Program-made: the position numbers and the translations under genes | Notes under the pieces: generated by a model | Databases searched by the model: none | What the model saw: the letters and a program-made list of their open reading frames with translations, nothing else | Told to the model about the DNA's origin: nothing | Part shown: one piece after another, positions 14,763-20,647 of the stretch | Position numbering within the stretch: the first letter of the stretch is position 1 | Layout of the letters: every line of letters begins with the position of its first letter | Assembly: GCA_944326735.1 (NCBI GenBank) | Contig: CALVFC010000010.1 | Span: forward strand, 1-20,647 | Reading direction: 5' to 3' | DNA from: an uncultured Limosilactobacillus sp. | GTDB taxonomy: Bacteria > Bacillota > Bacilli > Lactobacillales > Lactobacillaceae | Length of the DNA: 20,647 nt

Positions 14763-16994
14763 TTATTCTTGATCATTATTATCTTGACCATTTTCGCTAT
14801 CAGTAGCTGGTTGACCAGCGGCACTGACAACTTGAATGTTGCCATCGTCATCTAACTTGGCAGCCAGGTTATGAGCATCGCTGTGGTCGAGAACGTAATC
14901 GGCAATCCGGTCTTCAATTTGTTCTTGGATGACCCGCCGTAATGGCCGGGCCCCCATCTTTGGATTGAAGCCGAGATCAACGAGTTTTTCAGCAACGTCT
15001 TGTGGGACATCGATATGTAAGTTCTTGTCCTTCAACATGCTGTTAACGTCGGTGATCATCAAGCCGACAATCTTCATCAGGTCTGGCTTAGTCAGAGCGT
15101 TGAACTGAACAATATCATCGAACCGGTTCAAGAATTCTGGCTTGAAGTAGTTCGTCAGCTTATCAATGATGGAGTGGGTAGAACCATTCGATTCCGCACC
15201 GAAACCAACACTGGCTTCCGCATCGCCCGTTCCGGCGTTCGAAGTCATGATAATGATCGTATCCTTGAAGGAAACGGTCCGGCCTTGTGAGTCCGTCAGC
15301 CGACCATCATCCAGGATTTGCAGGAACATGTGCATAACATCTGGGTGGGCCTTTTCAACTTCATCCAACAGAATCAAACTGTATGGGTGCCGCCGAACTT
15401 GTTCGGTCAATTGACCAGCTTCTTCGTAACCAACGTAACCAGGAGCCGCCCCGATCAACTTGGAAGTAGAAGTCTTATCCATGTATTCGGACATATCAAA
15501 CCGGATCATGGCATCCTTAGAACCAAAGAGCACCTTAGCTAATTGCTTAGCGGTTTCGGTCTTCCCGACACCAGTTGGTCCGACGAAGAGGAAGGAACCA
15601 ATTGGCCGACCGGACTTGTTCAAACCAATCCGGTTCCGCCGAATAGCCCGGGCAACCTTGTCGACAGCTTCCTTTTGACCAATAACGTGGGCATCCAACT
15701 TCTTGTCGAGGTCCCGCAGTTGGTTTTCTTCTTGCTTTTGGAGGTCGCCAACCGGAATATTGGTCTTTTCTTCGACAATCTTTTGCATATCTTCAACAGT
15801 AACGGTGGCTGCTTCTTCGGTATGGTTTTCTTCGGCTTCCTTCTTGGCCTTTTCCAGCCGGGTGACTTGGTCACGGTAGAAGGCTGCCTTTTCGTAGTCT
15901 TGGTTATCCGCTGCCTGTTGCTTGTGCGCTTCCGCAGTGTGAATTTCGTTTTCAATCGTGTTTGGATCAGCCGTCTTCAGCGTTAAGTTCTTCTTAGAAC
16001 CCGCTTCATCCAGCAAGTCGATCGCCTTGTCAGGCAGGAACCGTTCTTGGATGTACCGGTCAGATGACTTAACGGCTGCCACAATAGCGTCGTCAGTGTA
16101 CTTAACGTGGTGGTAATCTTCATAACGACTCTTGATCCCGTTCAGAATCCGAATAGTTTCTTCAACGGAAGGTTCGTTAACTTCGACTGGTTGGAACCGC
16201 CGGGCAAGGGCAGCATCCTTTTCAATCTTCCGGTATTCGTTTAAGGTTGTGGCCCCCAGCAGTTGGAAGTCACCACGAGCAAGGGCGGGCTTCAAAACAT
16301 TACCAGCGTCCATGCCACCTTCAGCGTTCCCGGCACCCATGATTTCGTGAATTTCATCGATGAAGAGGATGATGTTCTTGTTCTTTTGAACTTCCTTCAT
16401 TAACTGTTGCATCCGTTGTTCAAATTGACCACGGATCCCCGTTCCCTGAACCAGGGAAACAACATCAAGACGAATGATTTCCTTGTTAGCTAACTTTTCC
16501 GGAACTTCACCAGAAACAATCGCGGTTGCTAAGCCTTCCACAACGGCGGTCTTACCAACCCCGGCTTCACCGATAAGGACTGGGTTGTTCTTGGTCCGCC
16601 GGTTAAGGATTTCGATAACCCGCTTGATTTCCTTGTCACGACCAATAACGGGGTCGATCTTTCCTTGGCGGGCGAGGTCAGTCAGGTTAATCCCATATTG
16701 ACCGAGGATCCCTTTACCACGGCCACCATTGCCGCCTTGGCGTTGGCCTTGGTTAATATTTTGACCATTAGCACCAGCAGCTTGGCCCTGCATGTTGTTC
16801 ATGGCCTTCATAAAGTCTTCGAGGCTTCCAAAACTGAAGTTATTCATTCCGTTACCTCCGTTCATCATTTGTGATTGCATGTTTTGTAATTTTTGATAGC
16901 AGCTTTGACAAAGGTCGATTTGGACTCGCTGCCCGTTAAAGTTCATTTGTAAATGAATTGTTGCCGGATTTTGATGGCAATTCTGACAGAGCAT
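14763..16994 (-). CDS. clpE: ClpE, ATP-dependent Clp protease ATPase subunit with N-terminal zinc finger
   Basis: The 743-residue Hsp100 ATPase unfolds damaged proteins and feeds them to ClpP in the cytoplasm. The ClpE mark is the N-terminal zinc finger: C3, C6, C29 and C32 (CQNC ... CQSC). A Gln/Gly/Asn-rich linker follows (about 45-95). The first AAA+ module has Walker A GEAGVGKT (K148) and Walker [14 protein letters not shown]-type coiled segment ([19 protein letters not shown]) lies between the modules. The second module has [14 protein letters not shown] (K478), [14 protein letters not shown] and the sensor LNRFDDI. It ends with the ClpB/C-type small domain and an Asp/Asn/Gln-rich tail. 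ATG 16994 has GGAGGAAT upstream. Regulation by CtsR is shown by the operator next to its promoter. The gene stands alone. Confidence 0.97.
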   Translation of the reverse strand: MLCQNCHQNPATIHLQMNFNGQRVQIDLCQSCYQKLQNMQSQMMNGGNGMNNFSFGSLEDFMKAMNNMQGQAAGANGQNINQGQRQGGNGGRGKGILGQYGINLTDLARQGKIDPVIGRDKEIKRVIEILNRRTKNNPVLIGEAGVGKTAVVEGLATAIVSGEVPEKLANKEIIRLDVVSLVQGTGIRGQFEQRMQQLMKEVQKNKNIILFIDEIHEIMGAGNAEGGMDAGNVLKPALARGDFQLLGATTLNEYRKIEKDAALARRFQPVEVNEPSVEETIRILNGIKSRYEDYHHVKYTDDAIVAAVKSSDRYIQERFLPDKAIDLLDEAGSKKNLTLKTADPNTIENEIHTAEAHKQQAADNQDYEKAAFYRDQVTRLEKAKKEAEENHTEEAATVTVEDMQKIVEEKTNIPVGDLQKQEENQLRDLDKKLDAHVIGQKEAVDKVARAIRRNRIGLNKSGRPIGSFLFVGPTGVGKTETAKQLAKVLFGSKDAMIRFDMSEYMDKTSTSKLIGAAPGYVGYEEAGQLTEQVRRHPYSLILLDEVEKAHPDVMHMFLQILDDGRLTDSQGRTVSFKDTIIIMTSNAGTGDAEASVGFGAESNGSTHSIIDKLTNYFKPEFLNRFDDIVQFNALTKPDLMKIVGLMITDVNSMLKDKNLHIDVPQDVAEKLVDLGFNPKMGARPLRRVIQEQIEDRIADYVLDHSDAHNLAAKLDDDGNIQVVSAAGQPATDSENGQDNNDQE

Positions 16995-17025
16995 GAATTA
17001 TTCCTCCTTATAAGTAGGATCCGGT

Positions 17026-17054
17026 GGTCAAAAACTTTTTGACCTTTCTTGACC
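17026..17054 (-). promoter_or_regulatory. CtsR operator of clpE with an extra inverted half-site
   Basis: On the minus strand GGTCAAG-AAA-GGTCAAA (17038-17054) is the tandem heptad site of CtsR, the repressor of clp genes. A third heptad, GGTCAAA, reads on the plus strand at 17026-17032 and makes a perfect 19-base palindrome (17026-17044; arms GGTCAAAAA and TTTTTGACC around C). The block lies just downstream of the -10 box, where bound repressor would block transcription. Confidence 0.88.
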
Positions 17055-17063
17055 AATGACTAC

Positions 17064-17091
17064 ATTATACTTACTAATTGATAGAGTGCAA
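17064..17091 (-). promoter_or_regulatory. Promoter of clpE
   Basis: On the minus strand TTGCAC (17086-17091), 16 bases, TATAAT (17064-17069). The CtsR site begins 9 bases past the -10 box. Confidence 0.7.
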
Positions 17092-17188
17092 GTCAAAGGG
17101 TCGTGTTTAAGGCCATTTGCCCAATGTGCTAATTAATCAACCCCAGACGGGCCAAGGGATTAGGCTATGCCTTAAGCTATTATAAATT

Positions 17189-17215
17189 TTAGCACTTTTT
17201 ATGTTTGAGTGCTAA
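17189..17215. promoter_or_regulatory. CIRCE element (HrcA operator)
   Basis: TTAGCACTT (17189-17197), nine bases, GAGTGCTAA (17207-17215): one mismatch from the consensus TTAGCACTC-N9-GAGTGCTAA. Flanking T and A bases extend the palindrome by two pairs. HrcA binds such sites before dnaK and groES operons. Here it lies between clpE (minus) and a small gene (plus). On the minus strand a TATAAT (17179-17184) follows at once, which might be a second clpE promoter; on the plus strand the nearest promoter starts at 17232. Confidence 0.85.
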
Positions 17216-17231
17216 AAAGCTGACCATCCTA

Positions 17232-17260
17232 CTGACTTTTGCGCTAATTATTCATATAAT
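17232..17260 (+). promoter_or_regulatory. Promoter of the small gene before ptsH
   Basis: CTGACT (17232-17237), 17 bases, TATAAT (17255-17260), 16 bases past the CIRCE element and about 27 bases before ATG 17288. Confidence 0.5.
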
Positions 17261-17287
17261 ATAGGTGAATAAACCGAGGTGAATTGA

Positions 17288-17473
17288 ATGGCAGAGACCG
17301 ACTATCAACAACTACTTGAAGATTTACACGATGGCAAGATTGATCAGTTTGAAATTACCCCTGAAAACTTTCAAGACTTTCAACCGATTTTTCACGCCTA
17401 CGCTTACCGGACCCAAATTGTGGGTCAGGCTCATCGTGGGGGAACGCTTACATATCGATTGAAAAAGCATTGA
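17288..17473 (+). CDS. Small acidic protein of unknown function between clpE and ptsH
   Basis: ATG 17288 follows GAGGTGA (17276-17282) at a good distance. The 61 residues are all soluble: an acidic N-terminal half (YQQLLEDLHDGKIDQFEITP) that looks helical, a Phe-rich middle (ENFQDFQPIFHAYAYR) and a basic end (QAHRGGTLTYRLKKH). No signal peptide, membrane segment or known motif is seen. I do not recognise the family. It has its own promoter close to a CIRCE element and precedes ptsH by 116 bases without a clear terminator, so some transcripts may continue into the PTS genes. Confidence 0.75.
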   Translation: MAETDYQQLLEDLHDGKIDQFEITPENFQDFQPIFHAYAYRTQIVGQAHRGGTLTYRLKKH

Positions 17474-17490
17474 TAATCGTTTGTGAGATC

Positions 17491-17519
17491 TTGTATTTGT
17501 GAGTGACAATTGCTAGAAT
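17491..17519 (+). promoter_or_regulatory. Promoter of ptsHI
   Basis: TTGTAT (17491-17496), 17 bases, TAGAAT (17514-17519), about 70 bases before the ptsH ATG. A short inverted repeat, TTGT-GAGTG-ACAA (17497-17509), lies in the spacer. Confidence 0.5.
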
Positions 17520-17589
17520 AAAACTAATGAAATTTGTTAGCGGTTTATCCACTAATGATTTGCTAAAATGCTCGAAGGAGAATGATAAT

Positions 17590-17856
17590 ATGGAAAAACG
17601 TGACTTTACAATTACTTCTGAAACTGGTATTCACGCTCGTCCAGCTACGATCTTGGTTCAAGCTGCTTCCAAGTACAATGCTGATGTTACCCTGTCATAC
17701 GAAGGCAAGAGCGTTAACTTAAAGTCCATCATGGGTGTTATGTCACTCGGTGTTGGTCAAAACGCACAAGTTACGATCACTGCTAACGGTGACGACGAAA
17801 AGGACGCCTTAGACGACATCGCTGCTACTATGAAGAAGGAAGGCTTGACTGACTAA
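17590..17856 (+). CDS. ptsH: Phosphocarrier protein HPr
   Basis: ATG 17590 is set by AAGGAG (17575-17580) and by the family length of 88 residues; the open frame extends to 17503. HPr passes phosphate from Enzyme I to the sugar-specific EIIA proteins of the PTS. The active His15 is in TGIHARPAT. The regulatory Ser46, target of HPr kinase in Firmicutes and needed for CcpA-dependent catabolite control, is in [10 protein letters not shown]. All key residues are at standard positions. The stop codon overlaps the ptsI ATG by one base, so both are made from one message. Confidence 0.97.
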   Translation: MEKRDFTITSETGIHARPATILVQAASKYNADVTLSYEGKSVNLKSIMGVMSLGVGQNAQVTITANGDDEKDALDDIAATMKKEGLTD

Positions 17857-19583
17857 TGTCACAACTACTGCATGGAATTGCAGCGAGCAGTGGTATTGCC
17901 ATTGCGCCTGCTTTCCTGCTGGTGGGGTCTGATTTGTCAATCAAACAAAAGCATTCAGATGATGAGAATCATGAGGTCGCACGGCTTCATGATTCTTTTG
18001 CTTTAACGCAAAAAGAATTAACCGCGATCAGCCAGCATGCCCACCAGTCATTGGGTGCCCGGGCCGCGGCCGTGGTTGATGCCCAGCTTAAAATGCTTGA
18101 TGATCATCCCCTCCAACAGGAAATTGAAACCCGAATTACTGATAACCACGAGACGGCGGAATACGCTCTTCAACAGGTTGCCAACCAGCAGATGAACCTG
18201 CTGAGCCGTCTCAATGATAATGATTACTTACATTCTCGGGCCACCGCTATTCAAGATGTCTATAAGCGGATGCTCGCTCATCTGCTGAAGGTTAAATTGC
18301 CAACGCCAGCGGACCTGAACCACCGCGCGATCTTTGTGGCCAAGAATATTACACCAACCGACATGGCACAGTTTGACCGGCGCTTTGTGGCGGGCTTGGT
18401 GACGAATGAGGGTGGGCGGACATCCCACTTTACCATTATGAGTAAGACCCTTTCTTTGCCGGCTGTGGTCGGAACTGGTAACGCGACTGAGCAAATTCAT
18501 GATGGCGACCTCGTCATCGTTGACGGAATCCACGGCAAAGTGATTGTGCGGCCACCCGATGGTGAAGTGGACCACTACCAACGGATGGCTGGTGAATTTG
18601 CTCGTGAACAAGCTGCCTGGGGTGCCCTCCGTAATGAACAAACGGTCAGCACTGATGGCCGCCACTTCCAGGTAGTTGCAAATGTCGGTACGACTGCCGA
18701 TATGACCGATTACCAGCAAAGCGGTGCGGAAGGAATCGGCCTGGTGCGGAGTGAATTCCTGTACGTGAACCAAAATCAACTGCCGACTGAAGAACAACAA
18801 CTCCAGGCCTACAAGAAGTTCCTGACCGGGGTCCATGAGCAACGGGTGGTTATCCGGACCATGGATATCGGCGGGGACAAACAAATTGGTGGTTTGGCGC
18901 TGCCCCATGAAGATAACCCGTACTTAGGCTTCCGGGCCATTCGGATTGGCTTGGCGCGACCGGAAACAATGCGTCCCCAGTTGCGGGCGTTGCTCCGGGC
19001 TTCTGTATATGGTCGCCTGGCAATCATGTTTCCAATGATTGCGACCGTGGAAGAGTTTAAGCGAGCCCGGAAAATTTTGGATGAAGAAAAGCGCAAGCTT
19101 CGCGAACAAAACGTCCCCGTGGCCGATAACATCGAAGTCGGCATGATGCTAGAGATCCCATCGGCAGCCGTCATGGCAGACGTTTTTGCCCGTGATGTCG
19201 ACTTCTTCAGTATTGGTAGTAATGACCTGATCCAGTACTTATTTGCTGCCGATCGGGGGAACCGGAACGTTTCCTACCTATACCAGGAATTACATCCGGC
19301 GGTTTTGCGGACCGTGAAGAAGGTTATTGATGCCGCCCACGCTGAAGGTAAGTGGGTCAGCATGTGTGGTGAAATGGCCAGTAACCCGTTGGCCACACCA
19401 TTGTTGATGGGGATGGGACTAGATGAATTCTCCATGAATGGTTCGAGCATTTTACATATCCGTTCGTTAATTAATAGTCTCAATACCCGGCAGCTCCAGC
19501 CATTGATCCACAAGGCGTTACGGGCCAGCAGCGCCCAGGAAGTTCAACAACTGGTTAAACGCTACGTCCCTAAGGTGGATTAA
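17856..19583 (+). CDS. ptsI: PTS Enzyme I, phosphoenolpyruvate-protein phosphotransferase
   Basis: The 575-residue enzyme takes phosphate from phosphoenolpyruvate and passes it to HPr, the first step in PTS sugar uptake. The N-terminal part (about 1-145) is the HPr-binding domain. The phosphohistidine is H191 in GGRTSHFTIMSKTLSLPAVVG-type context. The PEP-binding TIM barrel (about 250-540) shows GIGLVRSEFLY, RTMDIGGDK, GMMLEIPSAA, FFSIGSNDLIQY and the cysteine of SMCGEMAS. Length is normal. It starts in a one-base overlap with ptsH, and a terminator follows. GC content appears clearly higher than in the surface-protein genes at the left of the window. Confidence 0.97.
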   Translation: MSQLLHGIAASSGIAIAPAFLLVGSDLSIKQKHSDDENHEVARLHDSFALTQKELTAISQHAHQSLGARAAAVVDAQLKMLDDHPLQQEIETRITDNHETAEYALQQVANQQMNLLSRLNDNDYLHSRATAIQDVYKRMLAHLLKVKLPTPADLNHRAIFVAKNITPTDMAQFDRRFVAGLVTNEGGRTSHFTIMSKTLSLPAVVGTGNATEQIHDGDLVIVDGIHGKVIVRPPDGEVDHYQRMAGEFAREQAAWGALRNEQTVSTDGRHFQVVANVGTTADMTDYQQSGAEGIGLVRSEFLYVNQNQLPTEEQQLQAYKKFLTGVHEQRVVIRTMDIGGDKQIGGLALPHEDNPYLGFRAIRIGLARPETMRPQLRALLRASVYGRLAIMFPMIATVEEFKRARKILDEEKRKLREQNVPVADNIEVGMMLEIPSAAVMADVFARDVDFFSIGSNDLIQYLFAADRGNRNVSYLYQELHPAVLRTVKKVIDAAHAEGKWVSMCGEMASNPLATPLLMGMGLDEFSMNGSSILHIRSLINSLNTRQLQPLIHKALRASSAQEVQQLVKRYVPKVD

Positions 19584-19599
19584 CAAATTATTTTTGGCT

Positions 19600-19643
19600 A
19601 ATCTCCCAGTGTTCGTTTTTAGAATGCTGGGGGATTTCTTTAT
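19600..19643 (+). terminator. Rho-independent terminator of ptsHI
   Basis: A long stem pairs AATCTCCCAGTGTTC (19600-19614) with GAATGCTGGGGGATT (19622-19636), using several G-T pairs, around a GTTTTTA loop; a T-rich stretch follows. Confidence 0.85.
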
Positions 19644-19724
19644 TTGCGGACCTTTAAATATTATTAAGCATTGTCATTATCCTTGTTGTTATTGGCTTTT
19701 GCGCTTAGAATAATTTGGAAGCTT

Positions 19725-19758
19725 TTGCGGTTATGGTAGTCCTCTAGTATAATAGAGG
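19725..19758 (+). promoter_or_regulatory. Promoter of the glycosyltransferase gene with a palindrome around -10
   Basis: TTGCGG (19725-19730), 17 bases, TATAAT (19748-19753). The inverted repeat CCTCTA (19741-19746) / TAGAGG (19753-19758) frames the -10 box and could be an operator. The remaining gap from the ptsI terminator (19644-19724) shows nothing clear. Confidence 0.6.
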
Positions 19759-19792
19759 GCATTATGGTTTATTGAACGAAGGAGCAATCAGC

Positions 19793-20647
19793 TTGAATAT
19801 TGGGATTTTTACAGATACATATTTCCCACAGGTCAGTGGTGTCGCAACGTCGATTAAGACTTTACGGGACGAACTGATTGCCCAGGGACATAATGTTTAT
19901 ATTTTTACGACGACCGATCCGCACGCTAAGAAGAGTGATGTTGCGGCGGGCATTTATCGTTTTCCAAGCATTCCCTGGGTATCATTTACTGACCGGCGGA
20001 TTGCCGTCCGCGGGTACTTAAAGGTACTACGGGTAGCTAAGCAACTCCAGCTTGATGTGGTCCATAATCAAACGGAATTTGCCCTGGGGATCATGGGTAA
20101 GATGGTCGCCCGGCATTTGAATATCCCGTGCTTGCATACTTACCACACAATGTACCAAGATTACTTGCACTATGTTGCTAACGGTCACATCTTGAAGCCC
20201 CGCGACGTTGCCCACATGGCTCATTTTTACCTGCGTCACATGTCCGGGGTAATTGCGCCTAGTGAAAGGGTCCTGGATGTCCTGACCAGTTACCACGTCG
20301 AAGCGCCTATCCGGGTCATCCCAACTGGAATTAATCTCCGGGTATACGGTAAAAAAGACTCTGCCAGCCAGGTGGCGGCACTACGGGCGAAGTACGGTTA
20401 CTCAGAGGAAACACCAGTCCTTCTTTCATTAAGCCGGTTAGCGTTTGAAAAGAATATTCATACCTTAATTGAAGCAATGCCCGATATTACTGCTCAACGG
20501 CCCGATGCACAACTACTGATTGTGGGGGATGGCCCCGCACGGCCGACATTGGAACGGCAGGTTCGCCAGATGGGGCTGGGTGGTAATATCCAGTTTGCGG
20601 GAGAGATTTCTAATGATGAGGTCCACCACTATTACCAGATGGCCGAC
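19793..20647 (+). CDS. GT4 glycosyltransferase, probably diacylglycerol glucosyltransferase, 3' end outside window
   Basis: TTG 19793 lies 8 bases after AAGGAG (19779-19784); 285 codons run open to the window edge. The start NIGIFTDTYFPQVSGVATSI is the glycine-rich N-terminal donor/acceptor loop of GT-B enzymes of family GT4. HTYHTMYQDYLHYV and IPTGIN are typical of the lipid glucosyltransferase branch (BgsB/LafA-like, 1,2-diacylglycerol 3-glucosyltransferase). The C-terminal Rossmann half starts near residue 205 with LLSLSRLAFEKNIHTLIEA and LLIVGDGPARPTLE. This branch makes monoglucosyl-diacylglycerol, the precursor of the lipoteichoic-acid anchor, on the inner membrane face. GT4 membership is secure, the exact acceptor is an inference, and other GT4 lipid or polysaccharide transferases remain possible. 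Confidence 0.88.
   Translation, partial: MNIGIFTDTYFPQVSGVATSIKTLRDELIAQGHNVYIFTTTDPHAKKSDVAAGIYRFPSIPWVSFTDRRIAVRGYLKVLRVAKQLQLDVVHNQTEFALGIMGKMVARHLNIPCLHTYHTMYQDYLHYVANGHILKPRDVAHMAHFYLRHMSGVIAPSERVLDVLTSYHVEAPIRVIPTGINLRVYGKKDSASQVAALRAKYGYSEETPVLLSLSRLAFEKNIHTLIEAMPDITAQRPDAQLLIVGDGPARPTLERQVRQMGLGGNIQFAGEISNDEVHHYYQMAD

Noticed and set aside
15543..15986. 147-codon frame and other plus-strand frames across clpE
   Set aside because: All are shadows of the conserved clpE coding sequence.
17100..17180. Small inverted repeats (for example around AGGC-TAT-GCCT) between the CtsR and CIRCE sites
   Set aside because: Stems are short, with no T-run or known RNA motif; I cannot support a riboswitch or small RNA.
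17470..17486. Possible catabolite-responsive element (cre) before ptsH
   Set aside because: TGATAATCGTTTGT is offset by one base from the cre consensus core and has too many mismatches.
18228..18908. 226-codon open frame antisense to ptsI
   Set aside because: It mirrors a GC-rich, highly conserved gene, has no ribosome binding site or recognisable domain, and ptsI is certain on the other strand.

Overview
The window looks like chromosomal DNA of a Lactobacillaceae bacterium, most likely a Limosilactobacillus (L. reuteri/mucosae/fermentum/oris group). The reasons are the strong AGGAGG-type ribosome binding sites, surface proteins with lactobacillus-style SEC10/PgrA, MucBP and SLAP-like domains, heat-shock operators of the CtsR and HrcA type, and a GC-richer core (clpE, ptsHI) beside AT-richer surface genes. 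I could not run any search, so the genus is an inference.

Layout. (1) 1-647, minus: start of an LCP (LytR-CpsA-Psr) cell-wall ligase, cut by the window edge. (2) 862-6890, plus: three secreted proteins built on the same aromatic cell-wall/glucan-binding repeats. Two SEC10/PgrA (CAP-like) paralogues flank a GH73 glucosaminidase. (3) 6966-8075: AI-2E/UPF0118 family membrane protein. (4) 8208-10138: GntR (YtrA-type) regulator, ABC ATPase and permease in an overlapping operon. (5) 10250-11959: two paralogous membrane proteins of unknown function, each with an extracytoplasmic beta-rich domain and a low-complexity tail. (6) 12054-13551, minus: a signal-less MucBP/SLAP-like protein overlapping proC. 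(7) 13714-14705: a hicA-hicB toxin-antitoxin pair with a palindromic operator, followed by the relic of a second, different hicB. (8) 14763-16994, minus: clpE. Its upstream region carries a CtsR site and, about 135 bases further up, a CIRCE element. (9) 17288-19583: a small unknown gene, then ptsH and ptsI. (10) 19793 to the end: start of a GT4 glycosyltransferase, probably for glycolipid or lipoteichoic-acid anchor synthesis.

Taken together, the left third is a cell-surface module: an LCP ligase, a peptidoglycan hydrolase and two non-covalently attached surface proteins. The middle holds a stress-type ABC operon and unknown envelope proteins. The right third is housekeeping (proline synthesis, Clp proteolysis, PTS sugar uptake, membrane glycolipid) interrupted by a toxin-antitoxin island. 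Several annotated starts need care: TTG at 2981, 8208 and 19793 each follow a strong ribosome binding site, while the longest open frames of other genes begin upstream of theirs.

The most rewarding places to look again are the clpE/small-gene intergenic region with two heat-shock operators, the SEC10-GH73-SEC10 surface module with recently duplicated repeats, the two unknown paralogues at 10250-11959, the cytoplasmic MucBP/SLAP-like protein coupled to proC, and the decayed second hicB.
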